Shown in pieces: positions 7,317 to 15,780 of a stretch of DNA of 48,701 nucleotides (its first letter is position 1; each line of letters begins with the position of its first letter). Position numbers and translations under genes: made by a program. Below the pieces are notes generated by a model. It saw only the letters and a list, made by a program, of their open reading frames with translations. It searched no databases and was not told the DNA's origin. This DNA comes from Thalassolituus sp. UBA674 (GTDB lineage: Bacteria > Pseudomonadota > Gammaproteobacteria > Pseudomonadales > Oceanobacteraceae), in assembly GCA_002298335.1 (NCBI GenBank), contig DBNK01000037.1, forward strand, positions 1 through 48,701, given 5' to 3'.

Positions 7317-9026
7317 GTGAACGCGCTGAGGAACATCTGGCAAAATCTGATCGCCCTGTCTGATAACCAGATTGGTCTGGCGGCGCTGGCTCTGCTTGCC
7401 GGGCTGCTGAGCGGACTGGTCATCACCCTGTTCCGCTTCGCGATTGACCTGCCTCTGGTCAGCTTTTTTGGTGTGAGTTCCCCGGAAGATTATGAATCCT
7501 TATCGGCGGATACCCGCATCTGGCTGCTGGCGGGGGGTGGGGCCCTGCTGATTCTTATTTATTATCTGGTGCCTCAGGCTTATCGCGGCACCGGCGTGTC
7601 ACACGTACTCCTGCGCATGGAACGTCACCAGGGTTATCTGCCCGGCGCCAATACCCTGCTGCAGTGGGTGCAGGCGGTGATTGCACTGGTCAGTGGTCAC
7701 AGCGTCGGCCGTGAAGGCCCTGCCGTGCATCTGGGGGCCGGAACCGCAAGCCTGGTTGGCCAGTATTCCGGGGTTGCCCATCACCGCCTGCGTATTCTCG
7801 CCGCTGCCGGGGTTGCCAGTGCCATCTCTGCGTCGTTCGATACGCCCATGGCCGGCGTCATTTTTGCCATGGAAGTGGTGTTGCTGGAATACAGCATCCG
7901 CTCCTTTGTGCCCATCATCCTGGCTTCCGTCGCGGGCAGCATTGTTACCCGGGCGGTGTTCGGCCAGAGCCTGGCCTTTGCCGTACCTGAGCTCAACATC
8001 GCGTCTCTGTGGGAGATTCCTTACATCATACTGCTGGGCACAATCGGTGGCTCAGTCGCAGCGCTCTACATTCTGCTGGTACGCGAGATGCAGCGCCTCA
8101 ACCGTCTGCCGTTATGGGCACGCTGGGGTGGTCTGACCACAGTCACCATTCTCATCAGCCTGCAATTTCCCGAAGTTCTTGGTATCGGCTACGACACGGT
8201 CAACAACGCGCTGGCCGGTGAAGTGTTCGTACTCATTCTGTTCCTGCTGCTGATCAGCAAGCTGTTTCTGTCCGCCTGGGCCGCGGCGGTGAGCTTTCCT
8301 GCCGGCCTGATCGGTCCGACCCTGTTTATGGGCGCTGCTCTGGGCGGCCTGCTGGGGCAGGCTTCGGCCTGGCTGTTTCCGGACTACCCGGCCTCTATCG
8401 GCTTTTATACCCTGCTGGGTATGGGCGCCATGATGGGCGCGGTGTTCCGTGCGCCGCTGGCGGCTCTGGTGGCGGTACTGGAACTGTCGTCGAATCAGAA
8501 CATCATCATGCCTGCCATGCTGGCGATTGTGGTTGCCACTATGCTGGTCGGTGAAGTGTTCGGGCTGCCGTCGGTATTTCAGGTACAGCTGGGGGACCGG
8601 CTGAAACAGCAGGGGGCCAACCCGGTGCGGCAGATGCTGCGCAATACCTGGATTGCCCGGGTTCTGGAAACGTCCGTCGTGAGTACCGGCCGCGAATTAC
8701 ACCGTCAGGCGGCAGAGCTGGTGCTCGATAAGAAACCCGAATGGCTGTTTATCGAAGGTCAGGAGGTTCTGCTGCGCCCGGCCTCTCTGGCTGAAGCCCT
8801 GACGGCAGATCCGGAGGCTCCGACGTTCGATCTGTACAAAATTCCGGCCGACCGGCGCCAGACAGGGCGGATTTCCCTCAAGGCTAACCTGCAGGACGCT
8901 TTAGACCTGATGCAGCAAAGTCAATTACAATGGCTGGTTGTATACCGTGATGCACAGTTCACCCAGATCGCCGGTGTTGTCTCGCGGGAAGGCATCGAAG
9001 GTTACTATCACTATTCATCCCGGTAA
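7317..9026 (+). CDS. CLC-family chloride channel/antiporter with C-terminal CBS region
   Basis: This polytopic inner-membrane protein moves chloride, probably as a chloride/proton antiporter. It has about ten or more hydrophobic helices, the GREGP motif containing the gating glutamate (E133 in this numbering), and GLIGPTLFMGAALGG for the third ion-coordinating segment. The first selectivity-filter motif reads GTGVSH instead of the classic GSGIP. The last roughly 120 residues are soluble and CBS-like. The frame is open back to a TTG at 7200, but a TATAAT lies inside that extension. GTG 7317, after an AGGG, or GTG 7272 are better starts. The exact start is uncertain; the end is firm. Confidence 0.88.
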   Translation: MNALRNIWQNLIALSDNQIGLAALALLAGLLSGLVITLFRFAIDLPLVSFFGVSSPEDYESLSADTRIWLLAGGGALLILIYYLVPQAYRGTGVSHVLLRMERHQGYLPGANTLLQWVQAVIALVSGHSVGREGPAVHLGAGTASLVGQYSGVAHHRLRILAAAGVASAISASFDTPMAGVIFAMEVVLLEYSIRSFVPIILASVAGSIVTRAVFGQSLAFAVPELNIASLWEIPYIILLGTIGGSVAALYILLVREMQRLNRLPLWARWGGLTTVTILISLQFPEVLGIGYDTVNNALAGEVFVLILFLLLISKLFLSAWAAAVSFPAGLIGPTLFMGAALGGLLGQASAWLFPDYPASIGFYTLLGMGAMMGAVFRAPLAALVAVLELSSNQNIIMPAMLAIVVATMLVGEVFGLPSVFQVQLGDRLKQQGANPVRQMLRNTWIARVLETSVVSTGRELHRQAAELVLDKKPEWLFIEGQEVLLRPASLAEALTADPEAPTFDLYKIPADRRQTGRISLKANLQDALDLMQQSQLQWLVVYRDAQFTQIAGVVSREGIEGYYHYSSR

Positions 9027-9052
9027 TGGCGTCTCTCAGTTAAGGATTATCC

Positions 9053-9481
9053 ATGCTGTTTCTCTGGCTTAAGGCCTTCCACATCATTGCGGTTATCACC
9101 TGGATGGCCGGTATTTTTTATCTGCCACGCCTGTTCGTTTACCACGCCGACGCCACGGATACGGTGTCCAGCGAGCGTTTCAAAGTGATGGAGCGCAAAC
9201 TTTACCGCGGCATTATGAACCCATCCATGATGGTCGCGGTCGCACTGGGCATCTGGATGATTCTGCTGAATCCGGACTTTTATATGAGCCAGGGCTGGAT
9301 GCACGCCAAGCTGACGATGGCGGTACTGATGATCGGTTATCACATCTGGTGTGGCCGCCTGCTGCGCCGCTTCCGTGACGACCAGAACACCCACAGCCAT
9401 GTGTTTTACCGCTGGTTTAATGAAGCACCGGTGTTCCTGCTGCTGGGCATTGTGATTATGGTCGTGGTACGGCCTTTCTGA
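9053..9481 (+). CDS. hemJ: protoporphyrinogen IX oxidase HemJ (CopD-like family)
   Basis: HemJ oxidises protoporphyrinogen IX to protoporphyrin IX in the inner membrane, replacing oxygen-dependent HemY or HemG in many Proteobacteria. The 142-residue protein has four hydrophobic helices and the characteristic N-terminus LKAFHIIAVITWMAGIFYLP, followed by conserved RKLYRGIMNPSM and HAKLTMA segments with His and Lys residues typical of the family. It lies 26 nt after the CLC gene and 24 nt before hemL, which strongly supports a tetrapyrrole role. An AAGGA site precedes the ATG. Confidence 0.9.
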   Translation: MLFLWLKAFHIIAVITWMAGIFYLPRLFVYHADATDTVSSERFKVMERKLYRGIMNPSMMVAVALGIWMILLNPDFYMSQGWMHAKLTMAVLMIGYHIWCGRLLRRFRDDQNTHSHVFYRWFNEAPVFLLLGIVIMVVVRPF

Positions 9482-9505
9482 CCCGTTTTTTACTGAGAAT
9501 CTGTT

Positions 9506-10801
9506 ATGAGCTACACAATTCACCGTTCCGAAGCCCTGTTTGAACAGGCCCAGAAACACATCCCCGGTGGCGTAAATTCGCCGGTACGCGCCTTCAAAGG
9601 GGTTGGTGGTACACCGGTTTTTTTTGACCATGCCCAGGGCGCCTATGTGTTTGATGCCGATGGCAACCGCTACATCGACTACGTCGGCAGCTGGGGGCCT
9701 ATGATTCTCGGCCACAGTGCCCCGGAAATCATTGAGGCGGTGAAATCCCGTATGGATAAAGGTCTGAGCTTTGGTGCGCCGACCGAAATCGAGATTGAGA
9801 TGGCTGAAGAGGTCTGCCGTCTGATTCCGTCCATGGACATGGTGCGCATGGTGAATTCCGGTACTGAAGCCACCATGAGCGCGATCCGTCTGGCGCGCGG
9901 CTTCACCGGCCGTGACAAGCTGGTGAAGTTCGAAGGTTGCTACCACGGCCACGCCGATTCGCTGCTGGTGAAAGCCGGTTCCGGCGCACTGACTTTAGGT
10001 GTGCCAACGTCTCCGGGTGTTCCGGCCAGCGTCGCCGAGCACACCATCACCCTGAACTACAACGATTGTGCTCACCTGCGCGAATGTTTTTCTGAAATCG
10101 GTTACGACATTGCCTGTGTGATCGTCGAGCCAGTGGCGGGCAACATGAACTGCATTCCACCCAGCAAAGAGTTTCTGCAGACCCTGCGTGAGCTCTGCGA
10201 CATCCACGGTGTCGTGCTGATTTTTGATGAGGTGATGAGCGGTTTCCGCGCGGCCCTGGGTGGTGCTCAGGAATACTACGGCATCACCCCGGACATGACC
10301 TGTCTCGGCAAGGTCATCGGCGGTGGTCTGCCAGTCGGAGCATTCGGTGGCAAACGCAGAATCATGGAGCACCTGGCACCGCTGGGGCCTGTGTATCAGG
10401 CCGGTACCCTGTCGGGTAATCCACTGGCCATGGCTGCGGGTCTGGCCATGCTGAAAGCGGTACAGAAACCGGGTTTCTATGAACAGCTGACAGACCGGGT
10501 ACAGGCTCTGCTGAACGGGTTTGCTGATGTCGCAGCGAAACACGGTGTGCCTTTCAGCCACAACAGTGCCGGGTCGATGTTTGGCATTTTCTTCACCGAA
10601 CTGGAGAAAGTCAGCAGCTTTGCCGACGTTGCCCAGCGCTGTGATGGCGCACTGTTTAACCGCTTCTTCCACGGCATGCTCGCCGAAGGTGTGTATCTGG
10701 CTCCGTCTTCATTTGAAGCCGGGTTTATGTCCATCGCCCACACCGAAGACGACATCGCTGCCACTATCGCCGCCGCTGACCGGGTGATGGCCGGATTCTG
10801 A
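9506..10801 (+). CDS. hemL: glutamate-1-semialdehyde 2,1-aminomutase
   Basis: HemL isomerises glutamate-1-semialdehyde to 5-aminolevulinate, the C5-route entry to heme. The 431 residues show class III aminotransferase motifs: GGVNSPVRAFKGVGG near the N-terminus, MVNSGTEATMSAIRLARG, the HGVVLIFDEVMSG segment, and the PLP-binding lysine K269 in TCLGKVIGGGLPVGA. Length matches the family (about 426-432). It follows hemJ, so two steps of heme biosynthesis are adjacent, and it is trailed after 2 nt by a small membrane-protein gene. Confidence 0.98.
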   Translation: MSYTIHRSEALFEQAQKHIPGGVNSPVRAFKGVGGTPVFFDHAQGAYVFDADGNRYIDYVGSWGPMILGHSAPEIIEAVKSRMDKGLSFGAPTEIEIEMAEEVCRLIPSMDMVRMVNSGTEATMSAIRLARGFTGRDKLVKFEGCYHGHADSLLVKAGSGALTLGVPTSPGVPASVAEHTITLNYNDCAHLRECFSEIGYDIACVIVEPVAGNMNCIPPSKEFLQTLRELCDIHGVVLIFDEVMSGFRAALGGAQEYYGITPDMTCLGKVIGGGLPVGAFGGKRRIMEHLAPLGPVYQAGTLSGNPLAMAAGLAMLKAVQKPGFYEQLTDRVQALLNGFADVAAKHGVPFSHNSAGSMFGIFFTELEKVSSFADVAQRCDGALFNRFFHGMLAEGVYLAPSSFEAGFMSIAHTEDDIAATIAAADRVMAGF

Positions 10802-10803
10802 TC

Positions 10804-11349
10804 ATGCTGATGTTTCCACCTCTGATGCTGCTGGTCGCCTCGGCAGTGTCGGTATGGCGCTGGCGCCCGGTCAATCACTGGCCGGGTGCCTCGGCCTCCC
10901 TGTTTATGGCCGCACTGCTCGGTCTGGTCAGCGCGCTGACCACGCTGATCGCGCAGAGTACCTCCGCATTCAGTTCCGACCTGCTGATGCTGCTGCAACA
11001 GGCCACCCTGTTTGCCGGGGTACCTCTGATTGCAGCGGTCTGGCTGGCAGATGCTGCGGGGCAACGTTGGGATCGTGTCATCTGGGGACGGGTTCTGCTG
11101 GGTATCTGTGCGGTCTTTGAGCTTTGCCGCCGCGCTGACCGACTGGATGAATGGCTGTTGACGGCCCTGATGGCAGGTCTGCTGGGATCGGTTTTTCTGT
11201 CACTGAAGCGCCGTCAATGGGTATCCGTGGCAGCCGTCGCGGGCCTGTGGGGTGCGGCTCTGGCCGCGCAACTGCAGGATATTTCAGGCCATTTTCTGAT
11301 CTCTCTGGCTTTAATGACAGCCCTGTTACGAACGAACACAGAAAGCTGA
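10804..11349 (+). CDS. small hydrophobic membrane protein, unknown function
   Basis: The 181-residue product is not recognised. It is strongly hydrophobic with about five to six possible membrane segments (near 1-20, 28-50, 64-83, 92-107, 118-135 and 140-175) and no soluble domain or clear motif. It starts 2 nt after the hemL stop, so it is almost certainly co-translated with hemL. A role linked to heme metabolism is only suggested by position. Base composition resembles its neighbours. Confidence 0.7.
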   Translation: MLMFPPLMLLVASAVSVWRWRPVNHWPGASASLFMAALLGLVSALTTLIAQSTSAFSSDLLMLLQQATLFAGVPLIAAVWLADAAGQRWDRVIWGRVLLGICAVFELCRRADRLDEWLLTALMAGLLGSVFLSLKRRQWVSVAAVAGLWGAALAAQLQDISGHFLISLALMTALLRTNTES

Positions 11350-11401
11350 CGGTCATTGACTACACTGATAGTGATATAACCTTACATGTTGCAGGTTCAC
11401 T

Positions 11402-12913
11402 ATGAGTCAGTCACTCACGATCAAGGACTTCTTCACCGGCATTGATGCCTTTTTCATCAAGTTGCTGGCCGGGCTGTTCGTCATCACTCTGATGCTGGCC
11501 AGCTGGCACAACACCTGGGTCGAAGCCTTTGTGGTGGGATTACCTGCGGTGCTGGTCCCGTTTGCGGTCAGCCGGATGATGCCGGGCCACCGTCTGTCGC
11601 GTTACACCATTGCCTCAGCACTCATGGTGTTCTCGGCGCTGATGATTCATCAGGGACACGGCATGCTGGAAATGCACTTTGCCATTTTCGCGCTGATGGC
11701 GGGCCTGCTGTATTACCGCGATAAATGGACCATCCTCTGTGCCGCACTGGTGATCGCCGTCCACCATTTGACGTTCAATTACATGCAGGAAGCGGGTATG
11801 GGTGTGTATGTCTTTGAATATCACGCCGGCCTCGACATCACGACGGGCCTGCAGATTGTGCTGATCCATGCGGCCTTTGTGGTCGCTGAAGCCGCGTTGC
11901 TGATGTACATGGCGCACAACAACTGGCGCGAATTCCGCCAGGGTATTGAGCTCAACAATATCGGTAACCACCTGCATCAGACCAATGGGCTGGATCTGAC
12001 CTACCGTGTTACCAGACCCATCAGCCAGTTCAGCATCACCTTCAACAACTTCTTTGAGTCGGTCAATAATCTGGTCGGACAGGCCAATGAGCTGTCCGGC
12101 AGCATCGGCCGCGATGGCGAGCGCCTGTATCAGTCCAACCTCACCGTACAGGATGGTGCCACCAAGCAGAGTCAGGGCAGTGATCTGATTTCCAGAGCGA
12201 CCCTGAACCTGACCAGTGCCATGCAGGGCATCAGTGAAAACTCAGAATCTGCATCTGCCACCGCATCAGAGGCCCGTGACCTGGCCAAGCAGAGCAACGC
12301 TGAGATCAGCGAAACCCGCAAAGACATCGAGAAACTGGCCGGAAATATCGACAAAACCAACCAGACCATCAAAACCCTGGATGAAGAAACCGCCAATATC
12401 GGTTCTGTGCTCTCTGTGATTCAGGGCATTGCAGAACAGACCAATCTGCTGGCACTGAATGCGGCTATTGAAGCGGCCCGTGCCGGAGAACAGGGCCGTG
12501 GTTTTGCGGTGGTGGCGGATGAAGTACGTTCACTGGCGGCCAAGACCCATGACAGCACGGAAGAAATCCATCAGATGATCGAACGCCTGCAGGCGGGTTC
12601 CGGAGAAGCTGTGAAAGCGATGGAGACGTCAATCACCAGCGTAAATAACAGCGTTGATCAGATCACCCGTCTGAATACACACATCACCGACATGAAATCC
12701 CGCATCGAAACTGTCTGGGACTTTAACCAGAAGATCGCCAGCGCTTCCGGTGAACAGCTCAGTGCCATTTCGGGTGTGAATGAACGCATTCAGGAAATCC
12801 GCAGCATCAGCGGTGTCACACTGGATGAAAGTAAAACCACCGGCGAGATCAGCTCACAGCTGGTGTCCATGTCGCGCACACTGGATGAACTGCTGTCTCA
12901 GTTCAGAACCTGA
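11402..12913 (+). CDS. methyl-accepting chemotaxis protein with a histidine-rich multi-span sensor
   Basis: This chemoreceptor has no periplasmic loop domain. Residues 1-175 form about six membrane helices, and the rest is a cytosolic signalling domain. The membrane region carries clustered histidines and acids in a conserved-looking pattern (IHQGHGMLEMHF, then AVHHLTFNYMQ), suggestive of a bound cofactor or metal within the membrane. The signalling hairpin tip (EQTNLLALNAAIEAARAGEQ, about 343-362) and GRGFAVVADEVRSLA are canonical. No adjacent chemotaxis genes are present and there is no C-terminal methylation-enzyme tether. It ends 24 nt before the convergent lpoP-like gene. The ligand is unknown. 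Confidence 0.9.
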   Translation: MSQSLTIKDFFTGIDAFFIKLLAGLFVITLMLASWHNTWVEAFVVGLPAVLVPFAVSRMMPGHRLSRYTIASALMVFSALMIHQGHGMLEMHFAIFALMAGLLYYRDKWTILCAALVIAVHHLTFNYMQEAGMGVYVFEYHAGLDITTGLQIVLIHAAFVVAEAALLMYMAHNNWREFRQGIELNNIGNHLHQTNGLDLTYRVTRPISQFSITFNNFFESVNNLVGQANELSGSIGRDGERLYQSNLTVQDGATKQSQGSDLISRATLNLTSAMQGISENSESASATASEARDLAKQSNAEISETRKDIEKLAGNIDKTNQTIKTLDEETANIGSVLSVIQGIAEQTNLLALNAAIEAARAGEQGRGFAVVADEVRSLAAKTHDSTEEIHQMIERLQAGSGEAVKAMETSITSVNNSVDQITRLNTHITDMKSRIETVWDFNQKIASASGEQLSAISGVNERIQEIRSISGVTLDESKTTGEISSQLVSMSRTLDELLSQFRT

Positions 12914-12937
12914 GGCATTCCCTAAGGAGCCATAGCC

Positions 12938-13321
12938 TTAAGGGGTAATAACCGGGCTGCGTGACAGCCCGGACTCCACCGTCCGGATCATCATCTCGGC
13001 CTGAGCATCATCCCCCGCATAAATACGTGCACGCTGCAGCAGCGAGCGGGCCGTTTCACCCTCCCCCAACTGACTGTAAGCCTCGGCCTGACGCACCAGT
13101 ACGTAAGGGTTACGCGGCTCAATACGCCGTGCCTGATCCAGATACGACAGGGCGCGGTTCCACTGCTGTTCACCCCCGGCCTGTTCGGCATCCTGCATCA
13201 GGGATATAACCGCCGGATGCTCTGAACCATACACAGGTGTCTGCAGATCGGCCTCATTAACCATCTGCGTACTGCACCCAGCCAGTAACAGCAGGGCCGT
13301 CAGAACAACCAGTCTAACCAC
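12938..13321 (-). CDS. lpoP: TPR lipoprotein, probable PBP1b activator LpoP
   Basis: The 127-residue protein has a lipoprotein signal (VLTALLLLAGC, lipobox Cys at residue 16) and tetratricopeptide-like helices (about 45-115, e.g. NRALSYLDQARRIEPRNPYV). It starts with GTG preceded by GAGAGGA and overlaps the 3' end of mrcB by 22 nt, so it is translationally coupled to PBP1b. In Pseudomonas aeruginosa a TPR lipoprotein encoded beside PBP1b, LpoP, activates that synthase. Architecture and position here match, so the assignment is likely though not tested by alignment. An outer-membrane location is inferred: no Asp follows the lipobox Cys. Confidence 0.82.
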   Translation of the reverse strand: MVRLVVLTALLLLAGCSTQMVNEADLQTPVYGSEHPAVISLMQDAEQAGGEQQWNRALSYLDQARRIEPRNPYVLVRQAEAYSQLGEGETARSLLQRARIYAGDDAQAEMMIRTVESGLSRSPVITP

Positions 13322-15615
13322 GAACGTATCCTCTCTTTGATGGGGGCGCCGTCAGCATCACAGGCTACCCGTTCTTTGTCCAGCCAGCTTTTCGGGAAGG
13401 GATATGGCGTACCGGCACGGCAGCCGTCCGGCATCAGTGCCCCCTGCTCATTGACGGCAATCTGCACCAGATCACGGGTTGGTGGCAGCGGCTCAGTGCC
13501 GATGTCCCTGAAGGTCTGCAGCCAGATCGGCAGTGCGCCACGGCTGCCGGGATAGGCCATGGGCTGGTTGTCGTCCCGACCTACCCAGATCACCCCCAGA
13601 TGGCGGTTATCAAAGCCGGCGTACCAGGCATCGCGGATGTCGTCGCTGGTCCCGGTCTTGCCTGCGAGTGGTTGGGGCAGAGCACGGCCAACAGCGCGTG
13701 CGGTGCCGTCAGCCACCACCTGTTCCAGCCCGTAACGCAGCCATTCCATCAGGGCCGGGTCATAGACCTGACGCCCGCGGATGGCATAAGAGGATAAGGT
13801 TTCGCCTCCGGATGTAGTCACGGCATCGATGCTGCGCAGTGGCGTCAGAAACCCGGTCGATGCCAGCGTCTGATACATCTGCGCCACTTCCAGCGGCGAC
13901 AGATCAATGGCCCCGAGCAGAATGGAGGGATAGGACGGAACCTCCGAGAGAACTCCTGCACGATGCAGTTCGGTGACCACCCGATCAATCCCCACCGTCA
14001 TCCCCAGACGCGCAGTCGCCTGATTCAGGGAGCGCTTCAGACCATCGAGCAGAGGCACTTCACCGTGGCTCTGTTCGTCGTAATTGCGCGGCTGCCAGAG
14101 TTTGCCCTGTGGCCCTTCAACCGTAACCGGGCCATCATCAACACGGCTGCCCCAGTGATACTCCCCCTCTTTCAGGGCGGTGAGATAGACCATGGGCTTG
14201 ACCAGAGAACCGATCGGGCGGCGGGCATCCAGTGCACGGTTAAAACCGAAATACGTCACATGACGGGAGCCCAGCAAGGCGCGGATCTCGCCACCATCCA
14301 CGCTGGTGATGACCGCAGCGGTTTCGAGCTTATTGGTGAGATCCGGATGCCCGGCTTCCAGCTGCTGCAGGTGTGCCACACTGGCTTTCTCCAGCGAATA
14401 CTGCACCCAGGGATCGAGTGTGGTGAAGACCCGCAAGCCTTCATTCTGCAGATCCTCCAGCCGGTAATCCTGTTGCAGCTGCTGTTTCGCCAGCTCCAGA
14501 AACGCCGGGTATTCGCGTTGACCTTCACGCCGGGGTTCCGCCGTAACCAGTGGCTGGCCAGCCGCGCGGATGCGCTCCGCGGCGCTGATGATACGGTTAT
14601 CCTGCATGACACCGAGAATCAGATCACGGCGGCTTTCCGCCCGCTGCGGATGACGGCGCGGATTATAAAAAGATGCACCTTTCACCAACCCGACCAGAGT
14701 GGCGATCTCGCCGGTACTCAGTTCCTGCAGGGGTTTACCGAAGTAAAAACGGGCTCCAAGGCCAAAACCGTGAATCGCGCGGCGCCCGGACTGCCCGAGA
14801 TACACCTCATTGATGTAGGCCTCGAGAATCTCTTCCTTGCTGTAATGCAGCTCCAGCAACAGCGACATAAAGGCTTCCTGCACTTTGCGGGTGAGCGTGC
14901 GCTCATTGGTGAGGAAGAAGTTTTTTACCAGCTGCTGGGTCAGGGTTGAGCCGCCCTGCACCATGCCACCGGCACGGATGTTGGCAAGCATGGCGCGGGC
15001 GATGCCCGTGACCGAGATCCCCCAGTGACTGAAGAAGGATTTATCTTCCGTGACGATCAAAGCAGCCACCAGCACTGGTGGTACATCCTCCAGTCGGATC
15101 AGCTCACGGTCTTCATTGTGCGTCGGGAAAATACCGCCCACATACTGAGGCTCCAGACGGATCAGCGGCTGTTCGCCCTGTGCGTCAGCCAACCGGGCGA
15201 TGCGTCCGTCCACCAGCGACAGACGGATCTGACGCGCGGACTCCTGACCGTCCCAGAAGGGGAAAGCGCGGCGGTTGATCTGCCATTCACCGCCCTGATG
15301 GCTGTAAGTGCCGGGGCGGCCAGCATCAGCAGCAGCGCGGTAATCCGCCCATTTCAGTTCCGATTCCAGCTGCTGTGGCGACAGCAGTAACCCCGGATAC
15401 AGCGCCAGTGGCCGGGCATAGACTTTGGCAGGCAGAGCCCATTTACGGCCATCGAAGGCCTGCCGGACCTGGGCATCCAGATACACCAGCCAGACACCCA
15501 GCAGGACGCTACCCGCCAGGGTGATACCAAGCCCGGTGCGCAACCAGCGGCGTCTGGGGACGGATTTTGCGGGAGGTGTGGATGACGCTTTGCGGGGCTG
15601 TTTTTTCTGACTCAT
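13300..15615 (-). CDS. mrcB: penicillin-binding protein 1B, bifunctional peptidoglycan synthase
   Basis: This class A PBP polymerises lipid II and cross-links stem peptides at the periplasmic face. The 771 residues comprise a basic cytosolic tail, one membrane segment (about 29-50), a UB2H-like region, a GT51 domain with catalytic E190 (VTEDKSF) and the GGSTLTQQLVKN signature, and a transpeptidase domain with active-site S470 (SLVK), SLN at 529-531 and KTG at 653-655. An in-frame extension runs to 15675, but the ATG at 15615 gives the typical basic N-terminus. It diverges from glnE and overlaps the LpoP-like gene. It is closer to PBP1b than PBP1a because of the UB2H-sized insert and this partner. 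Confidence 0.96.
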   Translation of the reverse strand: MSQKKQPRKASSTPPAKSVPRRRWLRTGLGITLAGSVLLGVWLVYLDAQVRQAFDGRKWALPAKVYARPLALYPGLLLSPQQLESELKWADYRAAADAGRPGTYSHQGGEWQINRRAFPFWDGQESARQIRLSLVDGRIARLADAQGEQPLIRLEPQYVGGIFPTHNEDRELIRLEDVPPVLVAALIVTEDKSFFSHWGISVTGIARAMLANIRAGGMVQGGSTLTQQLVKNFFLTNERTLTRKVQEAFMSLLLELHYSKEEILEAYINEVYLGQSGRRAIHGFGLGARFYFGKPLQELSTGEIATLVGLVKGASFYNPRRHPQRAESRRDLILGVMQDNRIISAAERIRAAGQPLVTAEPRREGQREYPAFLELAKQQLQQDYRLEDLQNEGLRVFTTLDPWVQYSLEKASVAHLQQLEAGHPDLTNKLETAAVITSVDGGEIRALLGSRHVTYFGFNRALDARRPIGSLVKPMVYLTALKEGEYHWGSRVDDGPVTVEGPQGKLWQPRNYDEQSHGEVPLLDGLKRSLNQATARLGMTVGIDRVVTELHRAGVLSEVPSYPSILLGAIDLSPLEVAQMYQTLASTGFLTPLRSIDAVTTSGGETLSSYAIRGRQVYDPALMEWLRYGLEQVVADGTARAVGRALPQPLAGKTGTSDDIRDAWYAGFDNRHLGVIWVGRDDNQPMAYPGSRGALPIWLQTFRDIGTEPLPPTRDLVQIAVNEQGALMPDGCRAGTPYPFPKSWLDKERVACDADGAPIKERIRSWLDWLF

Positions 15616-15780
15616 GAATTCTGCTTCGGATATCGACCTGCGGGATGATAGCAATGCCCGTGACCTATGGCACATGTGTGCGGCTCGCGTTAAAGTGGCG
15701 CCTGTCTGTCGGGGCCGGTACCAGCCTGCATTGCAGGAGAGACTGGCTCAGATCTGCTCCGAATCTGATCAGGAACCGAT

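Noticed and set aside
11356..11380. TTGACT and TATAAC upstream of the chemoreceptor gene as a promoter
   Set aside because: The spacing is only 13 bp, too short for a standard sigma70 promoter.
12920..12944. Hairpin between the convergent chemoreceptor and lpoP genes as a bidirectional terminator
   Set aside because: The stem is bulged, overlaps the lpoP stop and lacks T-runs on either strand.
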